The notes under the pieces were generated by a model. It worked only from the letters and a program-made list of their open reading frames with translations, was not told where the DNA came from and did no database searches. The position numbers were made by a program, and so were the translations under genes. Positions 23,971 to 33,066 of a stretch of 64,000 bases of DNA are shown here, in pieces (the stretch's first letter is position 1; each line of letters begins with the position of its first letter). The stretch comes from Apostichopus japonicus (lineage: Eukaryota; Echinodermata; Holothuroidea; Aspidochirotida; Stichopodidae): NCBI RefSeq assembly GCF_037975245.1, contig NC_092582.1, forward strand, positions 17,200,577-17,264,576, written 5' to 3'.

Positions 23971-24741
23971 ATGGCTTCCTCAATCGAAACTTCGACACTT
24001 TGTACCGATGACTCTGTGCGTCAAGGCTTGAAGAGACTGCGCCGTCAAAACGCAGTGCCTTTGGACTTGAACATTATTAAAATGGCCAAATTGGGAAAAG
24101 GTGTAACGCCACCAACACCTCAAGACGAGGAAATTCGTCTACAATGGCCGAGCCCTACTAAGCGGTCGTCGCAGTCACCTCCACCAACGGTATCGCCATT
24201 GACAGAGGATTACGACGAAGCGGGTTGCAAACCAACGCATGTGAGTAAACCTGCTCTGTTTCATCTGGAAGGCAATACGCATGTACAGTTACATACATTT
24301 CGTGGCAAGGCTTACGTTACCATAAGACAATTTTATAGCAAGGATGGATGTGATGCGTTACTACCGGGAAAATCAGGGCTTACTTTATCCGTCAAACAGT
24401 GGGATGAACTAACAATTTTAATGACGCATATTAGTAATGCGTTGAAGGAAGTTGAAAAGAACCCTTTGCCTTCACGTTCAGTATATGAAAAACATCATTT
24501 ACAACCTGAGAATGAAACTAACACGCTTGAAAAACCTTTCAAAATTATAGGCCTATCTCGTTGGATGGGGAAGACATTTTTCAGTCTACGTGAACACACA
24601 CGATACAGTGAGTTTGGAAAATGTTATCCGACAAAGAAAGGTATAAATATAACGGGGGAGCAGTGGATGTGGTTGTAGAGTATTTTGCCTGACATTGACG
24701 AAAAGCTCGCAGCGATGATTGCTGATTGTAACAGGATTTAG
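23971..24741 (+). pseudogene. PC4-like DNA-binding protein of the Polinton, with in-frame TAG
   Basis: The first ATG is at 23,971 (MASSIETSTLC). A low-complexity Pro/Ser-rich region (about residues 45-80 of the open frame) is followed by two segments resembling the PC4 transcription-coactivator fold. The first holds GKAYVTIRQFY, LPGKSGLTLSVKQWDEL; the second holds KTFFSLREHTRY, KGINITGEQW. PC4-like proteins bind single-stranded DNA, and such genes recur in Polintons and related viruses. The frame ends at a TAG (24,676-24,678), yet the same frame continues plausibly (ILPDIDEKLAAMIADCN) to 24,741, so the stop probably truncates the last helix of the second domain. The 40-bp minisatellite sits directly upstream. 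Confidence 0.65.
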
Positions 24742-24762
24742 TATTCATATGTTGTTGGTACT

Positions 24763-25215
24763 ATGTTTCAGGATGAAACTGAAGTGATCTGGGTACTGGA
24801 TTCTGATGAGGAGGCAGAACTGGAGACCCCGATCGTCAATGTACCACAACCGGATGTAGAGGCACCCAAAGTGTCTAGGCACATCAAGAGACGAAACCCC
24901 AGATGTCAACCAAAGAGGCTGTTTGAACAAGGCATCGTCGTAGATGAGGTCCAGACAACGACAACCGAACACGAAAAGACGTTGCAACGTTTAGCAAAGA
25001 ATGTGATTTGCCAAGAGCTTTGGCATACCATAAAACAAAAATGCAATGATTTGTGTTACGGATGTAGTGTGGACCATCCGAGTCAGATTGAGCACGACTG
25101 GTGTCTCATGGCCACGGACGATGAACGCCTCGCTATGTTCCTGGATGATTCCGTAAGAAATTGGACATTGAACATATTTTTAAGACCAAATATCTGGTTG
25201 AATGTCGTGCATTGA
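24763..25215 (+). CDS. Small Polinton protein with Cys/His motif (HPSQ family)
   Basis: An intact 150-codon frame. The N-terminal half is acidic then basic (DSDEEAELE; RHIKRRNPRCQPKR). The C-terminal half carries CNDLCYGCSVDHPSQIEHDWC, a Cys/His cluster (C-x3-C-x2-C, HPSQ, H-x2-C) that I recall from small ORFs of Polintons and adintoviruses; it may bind zinc. The start is preceded by ctatgtttcag, which also resembles a 3' splice site, so the true gene could be spliced to an upstream exon. Its function is unknown. Confidence 0.6.
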   Translation: MFQDETEVIWVLDSDEEAELETPIVNVPQPDVEAPKVSRHIKRRNPRCQPKRLFEQGIVVDEVQTTTTEHEKTLQRLAKNVICQELWHTIKQKCNDLCYGCSVDHPSQIEHDWCLMATDDERLAMFLDDSVRNWTLNIFLRPNIWLNVVH

Positions 25216-25663
25216 AGATAAATATGCCACCAAAGGAATTGTGGATAAGTTATTATTGTGTGCATTGGGTATTAAGTAAAAATGTTGATTTGTTAAGAAG
25301 AATAATGTTAAGAATAAGTAATAATGGGTAAAAATGTGTAATGTAAACAATACATAATTAAGATGTTAGTTACAATAAATGAATATGATTGTGTTGTAAG
25401 TAAAAGCTAAACAAATATTATCTTAAGCATTTTTTTGTTTTTAAATTTTTAATCTCAATTACAGTCTATATACGACAGTTACAAGTTTGTTCGTGTGTCG
25501 TTTTTTGGCTTACAAGTCTCCGTAATTTTATTTTTATTTGTCAGGAATATTAAACTACACCATCCCATCCCTTCCTTGCATGTTCCCCGTTCCCCCCATT
25601 ATTCCCCTTCCCCCCCCCTTACAAATGATATAGTACCAACACCTTGTTTAGCCATTTAGGATA
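25216..25663. other. Non-coding spacer inside the Polinton
   Basis: AT-rich spacer with poly-C runs at about 25,610 and 25,725. No frame or signal is recognised. It may hold the 3' end of the upstream gene (aataaat near 25,376) and the promoter of the integrase block. Confidence 0.4.
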
Positions 25664-26828
25664 ATGATATCGACGAGAGTTTATCATTCACTGTCCGCTC
25701 CTCTCATAACAAAGAACCTTGTCCCTCCCCCCCCCCCCCACCATGGATGCAAACCACGAGGACTACTTGCACAAGATTATTACGACCCCCGACACCCTGC
25801 GAGTTATGGAGGGGTTAACAAACTTTACTCAGAAGTCAAAAAGGAAGGGGTGCATCAGCTTACCCGAAAGGCAATTCTTGACTGGATGAAAAAACAAAAT
25901 ACGTATACGCTACATAAAAGCTCAAGGAGACTTTTCCCTAGAAACAGAGTTTTGGTTAGTGCAATGGATCACCAATGGGAGATGGATTTGGTTGATTTAA
26001 GTTTTCTTTCGCGGTACCATCGGGGGTTTAAATTTTTGTTAACGTGCATCGATGTCTTATCGAAGCACGCATGGGTAGTACCGATCAAAAATAAATCTGG
26101 TCCTACCGTATTGAACGCTATAAAAACCATGTTTTCCTCGGGCAGAACGCCATTACAAATTCATACTGACAGATGTGGGGAATTTTTAAATAAAAACGTT
26201 CAAAGATTTTTAAAAGATAAAAACATTTATTATTTCAAGACCAACAATGAAACTAAAGCTTCTGTCGTGGAAAGGTTCAACCGCACTTTGAAATCGAGGA
26301 TGTGGAAAGACTTTACCTATCGCAATTCTCTGAAATACATCGACGTTTTACCCAAACTCGTAAAAGGTTACAATCGTGCGTATCACAGATCCATTAAAAT
26401 GCGACCCATAGACGTTTCAAAGGAAAATGAAGGACGGGTGTGGCAGACGTTATATCCTTCAATAGCATGCTCGGAAACCGAATGACAATTTTAAATTTAA
26501 CTTAGAGGAAAGAGTTAGAATTGCAAAATCAAAACTCAAATTTGAAAAGGGTTATTTACCTAATTGGAGTGAAGAAGTATTCACGGTAGTGAAGCGGAAA
26601 CCCAAACCTATACCCGTATACAAACTCCAGGACTGGGATGGTGAGGCCATTGAGGGTAACTTTTATGAACATGAACTACAAAGTGTTTACGTCGATGAGA
26701 GCGCCCTATTTAGAGTCGAAAAAGTTTTGAAGAAGCGAAAGCGAGGAGGCCGCACTGAATATCTCGTTAAATGGCAGGGATATCCAGCAAAATTTAACAG
26801 TTGGGTGAAGGACGTGGACAAGATATGA
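25664..26828 (+). pseudogene. Polinton integrase (retroviral-type, with chromodomain), frameshifted
   Basis: The first frame (25,664-26,485) contains the N-terminal PASYGGVNKLYSEVK region, then the catalytic core with Asp108 (WEMDLVD), Asp169 (HTDRCGEF) and Glu203 (VVERFNRT), so the DDE triad is intact. Near 26,450-26,475 the reading shifts by one base into a second frame that continues to the TGA at 26,826-26,828. This second part ends in a chromodomain (FRVEKVLKKRK, TEYLVKWQGYP, NSWV), usual for Polinton integrases, which insert the element into host DNA. The TGA overlaps the next gene's ATG (ATGA at 26,825-26,828). The frameshift makes this copy non-functional unless it is an assembly error. 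Confidence 0.9.
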
Positions 26829-27568
26829 TGGCATCGCACTTTTACGTGACGTTGCCTAGCAACAGTTCATACGAATATTTTCCACGTAACACGCTTTCTA
26901 GTTTCACGACGCAGTTGGCAGAGCCTATTGTATTATCAGGGAATTGGGAAGTAACGCTTTGTGAAATTCAGTATCCTTTCAATTGGCACAATGTGACATA
27001 TAAAAATTGCAGCATGCTCCTCAACGAGAGAAACATTTGTTTACCCGAGGGATATTATGACACCATACAGGAAGTCATAGATGCCTTTCACGACGAATTA
27101 ACCCCAGCGGAGACAGCCAACGTGAAACTACATCTCAACAAACATTCTTTCAAAACCGCGGTGAGAGTAAAAAGAGGTTACAGCCTCGCTCTTCAAGGTC
27201 TCAGTCAAATTTTAGGCTTCTTGGACCATAACAAGATATGCACGGAGGGATTCAACATCGGTGACGTTGTCTCAGATGTACACAATGGCGTCACCAGTTT
27301 TTTTGTTTACAGTGACATAGTCGATCATCAGAGGGTAGGGGATGCTCACGTGCCCTTACTGCGCGTTGATAAAATAGGAGATAAACGCCCAGGGGAGCAC
27401 ATCACGGTATCGTACACCAATCCGCATTACATTCCCGTTCGATCCCGAATGATAGAAAACATCCATATAGATTTAAGGGATGATCTCGGACAATTGATTC
27501 CATTTCAACTTGGGCGTTTGATCGTGAAACTCCACTTCAAGCAGAGTAAATCTTCCCTTTTTACCTAA
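26825..27568 (+). CDS. Polinton minor capsid (penton) protein, single jelly roll
   Basis: I place the start at 26,825 or 26,828 (MMASHFYVTLPSN) because it overlaps the integrase stop and matches the usual MASHFYVTLPSN-type N-terminus. The intact frame of about 247 codons has the features I recall for Polinton penton-like proteins: YFPRNTLSSFTTQLAEPIVL, WEVTLCEIQYPFNW, and LPEGYYDTIQEVI. The C-terminal part carries IPVRSRMIENIHIDLRDDLG, then an FQLGRLIVKLHF end. It is predicted to form vertices of an icosahedral shell. It lies between the integrase and the X-like and major capsid genes, as in other Polintons. No disruption is seen. Confidence 0.85.
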   Translation: MMASHFYVTLPSNSSYEYFPRNTLSSFTTQLAEPIVLSGNWEVTLCEIQYPFNWHNVTYKNCSMLLNERNICLPEGYYDTIQEVIDAFHDELTPAETANVKLHLNKHSFKTAVRVKRGYSLALQGLSQILGFLDHNKICTEGFNIGDVVSDVHNGVTSFFVYSDIVDHQRVGDAHVPLLRVDKIGDKRPGEHITVSYTNPHYIPVRSRMIENIHIDLRDDLGQLIPFQLGRLIVKLHFKQSKSSLFT

Positions 27569-27584
27569 TCCTAAACGTATCAAT

Positions 27585-27751
27585 ATGAAGAATTCATTTA
27601 AAGACTACTACCTTCGCCAGGTAGGACGTGGACTTCCAGTGCTCACTGGTTACCACCATCAGAAAGGACACGGATTAGGAGGTATCTTATGGCGATTAGC
27701 CAGATCAGCCCTTCAAGCGAGTGAAGAGGTCTCTGGATATTTTCGACGTGT

Positions 27752-27822
<71 letters not shown>

Positions 27823-27842
27823 CCATCATCATCATCACCATC
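27585..27842 (+). pseudogene. Adenovirus-X-like small virion protein, overrun by an ATC microsatellite
   Basis: The N-terminus (DYYLRQVGRGLPVLTGYHHQ, then KGHGLGGILWRLAR) is the conserved short basic protein found just before the major capsid gene in Polintons and adintoviruses, comparable to adenovirus core or cleavage-product peptides. After about residue 56 the gene runs into an ATC trinucleotide tract (about 27,752-27,840) that would encode polyisoleucine. Its natural C-terminus and stop are gone. The frame then continues without a stop into the N-terminal codons of the capsid gene. I infer loss of function through microsatellite expansion. Confidence 0.75.
27750..27842. repeat. ATC microsatellite inside the virion gene block
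   Basis: About thirty near-perfect ATC/CAT units with two CAC interruptions lie between the X-like gene and the major capsid start codon. Confidence 0.95.
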
Positions 27843-29161
27843 ATGGCCCTTGTTCACAATAATTCATGCGAGTGCATGAAATCAGAGTTGGATTTGTTCA
27901 CAGTACCCCCAACACAACCAGCATCGTGAAGGGCAATTGGATTCAATATCATCCTCTCACTAATATCACCGATACATCCCCGATACAATTTTCCGTGCAG
28001 GGATCGACCGAGGATTATCTCGATCTGTCTCAAACTTTTCTTCACGTGAGGACAAAGTTGAGTCAAAGTAACGGCGATGATCTCCCGCCGGACGCAAACG
28101 TTGGTCCCGTTAATTTGTTATTACAGTCTCTCTTTTCCGAAGTAGATGTCACGTTAAACGATCGTCTGGTAACGCCTTCAACGAATACTTACGCCTATCG
28201 TGCAATGATGGAGACATTGCTCTCTTATGGCCCGGAAGCCAAGGAATCTCAACTCACTGGAAGCCTGTTCTACAAAGATACTGCTGGAAAAATGGATTCT
28301 TGTAATCCCAACGGAGATCAACAAGTGGTGAATGAAGGCCTAAAAGCCAGATACGAATTTGTCAAGAATAGTAAGGTCGTCGATCTGGTTGGCCCCTTAC
28401 ATTGTGATATGTTTGTTCAGCAAAAGATGTTATTAGGTGGTGTTGAAATGAAAATGAAGTTACACCGTAACAAAGATGCTTTTTGTCTCTTGTCCAGTGA
28501 AGCAAACGCATCTTTTAAAGTTTGCATTGTGGATGCTTCGCTTTACGTACGTCATGTTAAAGTTCACCCTGAAGTGGCTTTAGCACATGCCAAGGCTTTG
28601 GAGCAAGGCACTGCTAAATACCCTATCAACAGAGTAGAAGTCACATCGCTTTCCATCCCGAGAGGAAACTTAATCTTCAAACGGGAAAGTTTGTTCTTGG
28701 GTAATCTACCGAAACGAGTGGTGTTGGGAATTGTTGACACGGAAGCTTTTAATGGTGCTTACAACAGAAACCCATTTAATTTTTATCACCATCATCTGAA
28801 CTTTTTAGCGTTATACGTCGACGGTGAACAGCTACCATGGAAACCGTTACGCCCTAGTTTTACGGATGACCGCTACATCATGGCCTATCAGACCCTTTAT
28901 TCGGGATTAAATAGTATGTTTAGTGACAAAGGCAATCAGATCAGCCGAAGTGACTACGCCAAAGGTTACACGTTGTATGCCTTTGACATGACCCCTGACC
29001 TAGCGAGCGGAGGCCACTTTAATCTCCGCAAAAACGGTAATGTGCGCCTTGAAATGCAATTTGAGCACGCATTGACCAGAAGTGTAAATGTGGTTGTATA
29101 CGCTGAATATGACACCGTGGTAGAAGTGGATAAAACTCGTAACGTATTAATAGACTTTTAA
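27843..29161 (+). pseudogene. Polinton major capsid protein (double jelly roll), with early frameshift
   Basis: The natural start is ATG 27,843 (MALVHNNSCECMKSELDLF), the conserved N-terminus of Maverick capsid proteins (the C. elegans F54H12.2 family). About 24 codons later, near 27,910-27,917, the reading frame changes by one base. The rest of the protein (to the TAA at 29,159-29,161) is open in the other frame. Recognisable segments are WIQYHPL, PIQF..GSTEDYLDL, LLLQSLFSEVDVTLNDRLV and VVVYAEYDTVVEVDKTRNV. Total length of about 440 residues is normal for the family. The stop overlaps the protease start region (TAATG). Apart from the frameshift the protein is complete. Confidence 0.88.
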
Positions 29162-29742
29162 TGCTCTTCTCTGTAATCACCATGAATACAAAACAATTAA
29201 TGACGATCATCAAGTCAGACGCAATGTTGCGCCCTTTATGTCGAGGGGTATTTCCAGCGGACTGCCTGCCCACTCAACGCATGAAACCCCCATGGTGTCT
29301 TATAGCAAACACGGATATAAAAGAAGAACCGGGAAGTCATTGGGTGGCTATTTTCGTTGGCGTTGAGCAAACAGAATTCTTTGACTCCTTTGGACGTTCT
29401 CCCGAAGCATGCGCCTCTTATTTTAGACCATTTCTAAGAAGACACGCTTCAAAATCACCCCTGAAAGTCAATGACAAACAGATACAAGACTTCTTTTCAA
29501 CAGCGTGTGGCCAACACTGTTTGTATTTTTTATTGCACAGAGTTAGAGGTCTGTCCATGTCGCGAATCGTCAACCAGTTTACGAAGGATTGGCAACTAAA
29601 CGACTCTTTGGTCAATGCATTTATCGAACGACGCTATGACGTCGCCCTACCTATCGTAGATGACGAATATTTGGCATTTAAAATTGCCAGAATCATTTTT
29701 AAAAAGGACTGTGCGTGGCAATCAGGATTCAATTATGCGTAG
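29161..29742 (+). CDS. Polinton adenovirus-type cysteine protease
   Basis: An intact 193-codon frame. The usual family N-terminus MNTKQL suggests that the functional start is the ATG at 29,182, although the ATG at 29,161 overlaps the capsid stop. Catalytic residues in 29,161 numbering are His60 (GSHW), Asp75 (EFFDSFGR), Gln109 (KQIQD) and the nucleophile Cys120 (STACGQHC), in the order of the adenain/C5 family. It is expected to mature virion proteins. The position between the major capsid and packaging ATPase genes is typical for Polintons. No damage is visible. Confidence 0.9.
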   Translation: MLFSVITMNTKQLMTIIKSDAMLRPLCRGVFPADCLPTQRMKPPWCLIANTDIKEEPGSHWVAIFVGVEQTEFFDSFGRSPEACASYFRPFLRRHASKSPLKVNDKQIQDFFSTACGQHCLYFLLHRVRGLSMSRIVNQFTKDWQLNDSLVNAFIERRYDVALPIVDDEYLAFKIARIIFKKDCAWQSGFNYA

Positions 29743-29851
29743 GCTAATGACGATAACGGCCATGAGACGACTTTGCACCGTTTTCGTAGTCGAGACATTT
29801 GTTTTCTCTTTATATTTAGGGTAACATTTGAAAACGGGTTCATTTCTCTAA

Positions 29852-30487
29852 ATGCATTCGACGAAACTACAACATCCCTTTACGTGCGTCATTGCAGGGC
29901 CTACTGGTTGTGGTAAAACGCAGTTTGTAAAGAAAATTTTAACGCAAGATGTCATTGAAGGAACGCCTGAGAGGATTGTGTATTGCTATGGGGAATACCA
30001 GCAATCTTTTATGGAGCTGTCTGCTGCCCTCTCTAACATCCGTTTTGTTGAAGGTCTCCCGACGGATTTGGAGACATATCTTGACCCAACTTACAAAACG
30101 TTGATGATTTTAGACGATATTATGACGTCACATGGGAACGATCAACGCATAACTGATTTGTTCTCCAAAGGATCACATCACAGAAATATTTCCGTGATAT
30201 ATATTTTACAAAATTTCTTTTACGGGGCAAAGGAAACGCGTAATATCACACTGAATGCACATTATATCGTGTTATTTAAAATCCCGAGAGACAAAACCCA
30301 AGTCTCAAATTTGGCCAAACAGATGTATCCCGGTCAAGTCAAATTTATGCAAGAAGCGTTTGCAGATGCTACCAAGAATCCATACGGATACCTCTTCATC
30401 GATTTAAAGCCTTACACGCCCGAGGATTTTCGTCTTCGTACAAACATTTTTCCACATGAGACGCAGTATGCATACGTACCCAAATGA
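29852..30487 (+). CDS. Polinton DNA-packaging ATPase (FtsK/HerA-A32 type)
   Basis: An intact 211-codon frame. The Walker A motif is GPTGCGKT (residues 16-23) and Walker B is TLMILDDI (83-90). A sensor-like strand SVIYILQNFF (114-123) is followed by KETRNITLNAHYIVLFK. This is the layout of A32-like ATPases that pump genomes into double-jelly-roll capsids. Length matches the family. A 109-bp gap separates it from the protease. I choose the start 10 codons before the Walker strand because there is no earlier ATG in frame. No damage is visible. Confidence 0.92.
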   Translation: MHSTKLQHPFTCVIAGPTGCGKTQFVKKILTQDVIEGTPERIVYCYGEYQQSFMELSAALSNIRFVEGLPTDLETYLDPTYKTLMILDDIMTSHGNDQRITDLFSKGSHHRNISVIYILQNFFYGAKETRNITLNAHYIVLFKIPRDKTQVSNLAKQMYPGQVKFMQEAFADATKNPYGYLFIDLKPYTPEDFRLRTNIFPHETQYAYVPK

Positions 30488-30564
30488 TCGAAGGAAATAA
30501 ACACAAACTGATAAAACATAGACACACAGATCTAAGGCCTTCATTTTTTATCTGAAACGCAGAC

Positions 30565-30915
30565 ATGGCACCACCATCACGTCGCTTGAGAAACCATGCC
30601 CGGGAAATTGATTTTTTATCGAAATGTTCCCCCAAACAGCGAAAGGCTTTCCTACAACACGCGGACCCCCAGTTAATCAAAAGTTTATGTGAATGCGCCG
30701 CCAATGTTGTAAAAGGAAATGTGCCATTATCTCGCGTCCAGAAGTCGAAATTGTCGCGGTACAAGAAACATCTCAGGGAACTATCCAACAAACGCCTATC
30801 CAATAAAAAGCGCAAGGATATATTAATACAAAGGGGAGGCTTTTTGAGTTTGATATTTAAACCTATCATTCAATCTTTGGGAGGCATGTTACTAGGTGCT
30901 GTGACGCAACGATAA
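30565..30915 (+). CDS. Basic Polinton virion-associated small protein
   Basis: An intact 116-codon frame, very rich in Lys/Arg (RRLRNHAREIDFLSKCSPKQ, then KSKLSRYKKHLRELSNKRLS) and ending with a Gly-rich hydrophobic tail (RGGFLSLIFKPIIQSLGGML). This architecture, a basic body plus a GGFL hydrophobic C-terminus, recurs directly downstream of the ATPase in Polintons. Its biochemical role is not established as far as I know; DNA or membrane association is an inference. Confidence 0.7.
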   Translation: MAPPSRRLRNHAREIDFLSKCSPKQRKAFLQHADPQLIKSLCECAANVVKGNVPLSRVQKSKLSRYKKHLRELSNKRLSNKKRKDILIQRGGFLSLIFKPIIQSLGGMLLGAVTQR

Positions 30916-30921
30916 AATATC

Positions 30922-31667
30922 ATGCAATATACCAAGAAGATGGTTATGATGCCTCAGGATGTGGCTCGAGTGGTTCACGCAACCAATCAGGATAAAACAC
31001 CATCTCGACTCCACCAATTGAATGAAGCCATGAAAAACACTCTAGATAGGAAGGACCTAACCCTGTACGAAAAAGTGGACTTGTACCATCAGATTCTACA
31101 ACGCTATTTGGACGCAGAAAAAACAGTTGGGGAACCTATCGCTTGCGTGTTATGAGCGATACGACGACGACGATGGATCAGTCCCAGAGTCAAACTACTA
31201 CCCCTATTAACAAGGATCAATCTTCCAAGGAGGAACCAAATTATCAATTAATCAAACATTTTCCAAAATCTATTAAAAACAAGGCTAAACTTTTGTTAGA
31301 CCGTATTCATCATCAGCGTTTATCAGATCATGAACCTACTATCGACTGGAATTTAAAAGGGGAGTTAATCTATGAGGGTAATCTAGTAGTCGGTTCTAAC
31401 ATCACCGACTTAATCCTCGATCTGTTACAATCGCGTAAAGATTTTAATCCCATTGGGTGGCAACAGTTTATGAGAGGTTTAATGACAATCAATTTTCCCG
31501 AAGCCTATGTCGGAAATGTAACAAGGCGACAATATATGCACCAATTGAAGGATCCACCCGCCCGATTATTACCCACTCCTCCCGGGAAAAGAAATTCTCG
31601 TAGAAGATCATCTCCAGCTAGACCAATGTCTAAACGGCATAAATGGCTAAAATGGGAAGCCCTGTAA
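30922..31667 (+). pseudogene. Late-type Polinton protein, split into two overlapping frames
   Basis: Frame one (30,922-31,155) begins MQYTKKMVMMPQDVARV and has a helical C-terminus (YEKVDLYHQILQRYLDAEK). Frame two (31,143-31,667) holds LKGELIYEGNLVVGSNITDL and RKDFNPIGWQQFMRGLMTIN, then a basic tail. In other Polintons that I recall these two halves form one protein, so the 13-bp overlap with a frame change is probably a frameshift in a single gene; two overlapping genes is the alternative. Function is unknown; the location in the capsid block suggests a virion role. Confidence 0.6.
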
Positions 31668-32059
31668 TAATTATTTTCATTTATTTATTATTTTTATATT
31701 TTATATAATCCGTCATTACTTCCTTCATCATTAGTTCATCATATTTCATCTTAGCTTTTAAATACAAAAGAGGAACATAAATAAAGAAGACGCAAAAGCA
31801 AGTGAAACAAAACGCGAAATATGATGGGGTGTGTGTGTGGGGGGGGGGGGGGGGTCAATACCCTTCTCTTTTTTCTTTCTTTTATTTCAATATGTTTTTT
31901 CTTCAATTGATATTCATTTTACAAACAATTACGTTAAATAATAAATTCTCAAAATATATATACATATAATATTCTCTCTTATTTACATCTTACGACTTTT
32001 ACTCATACCTTCCATTTTTTCCCACCGTTCCATATAACCCCCCTCCCCCATTGATGACA
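31668..32059. other. Convergent 3' region with poly-G tract
   Basis: AT-rich spacer between the plus-strand late block and the minus-strand gene. It includes a GT run followed by a poly-G run at about 31,831-31,854. Possible shared polyadenylation sequences (aataaag near 31,783; ttttatt stretches) serve both convergent units. Confidence 0.45.
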
Positions 32060-32382
32060 TTACGTCTTAGAAATCAAATCATAAGGTACGGTTCTGAATT
32101 CATCTAAAATGATTCTTTTGTCGTAAACGACTCTGTAATCTTTTTTCATCGTCTTATTGATGATCTTCCTTCTTTTGACATCCCGGGTGATTTTATGTGT
32201 ATCAGTGACCGTTACGACGGGAGGTTGTTTTTTTCTCATTCACTGATTGTACCATTTCATACAAAGTATTGTAATTCACTTTTATATCAATATATCAATA
32301 TTATAAAATTTACTTACATCATAATTACTGAAACTGTCTTGACTGGTGTCATGCTCAGATGAAGGGTCAATGTCTTCTTCTT

Positions 32383-32635
32383 CACTGCAAAAACAAATTG
32401 GTTGAATGCAACCAAAAAAATGGTTAATTTCAACCAATTTGATCACTTGTTGTGAGTCCCACCAATTAATTGGCTACCATAACCAACATCAATTGGTTAA
32501 GTCATTAAACAATGAAAATTGGTTACATTAACCAATAAAATTGGTTAAGTCCACCAATTATGCAACCAATTTATGTGGTTGACATAACCAATCCTGTTCC
32601 TTAACCAATTAATTGGTTATTGGTTGTTGACTTCA
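32383..32635 (+). repeat. Left end of nested transposon: TIR and AACCAATT array
   Basis: After the terminal CACTGCAAAAAC, about fifteen copies of AATTGGTT or its complement AACCAATT occur within 250 bases in both orientations. They probably serve as transposase-binding subterminal repeats. Confidence 0.8.
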
Positions 32636-33066
32636 GTCAGCTCTCCCTCATCTGTTCCAGCGTCCAGCACTGCAGCTCTCCAGTGTAGGCCAAAAATGAA
32701 TCGAACAACATTTTTTTATGGTATTATAGCTTTAACACAATCATGTATTGCTCTTGGAACTCTACAACAGCATGCAATTTACATAAAATGATATGGCAAG
32801 GATGATATGAGGTATACAGTCAAGGTTAGTTCATTTGCAAAGAAACAATATCGATGCAACAATGCATATAAGATTTTACAATTTTCTGTGCCGACTGTGC
32901 GTGTGCAAATAAAGAAAAAACAACAGGAAATGGAGCTTTTATTAAATAAAGGGCAGGCAAGCACTATGGACGGAATCTGCATTGTTAAAACATTTGCCAT
33001 TCCAACCCTTCTGAAGAAAGTAAACAGCAATATTGTGCATAGTTTTATAATGAGAACAATAGCCTA

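Noticed and set aside
28866-29273. Minus-strand frame 29,019-29,273
   Set aside because: Antisense to the intact capsid C-terminus and protease start.
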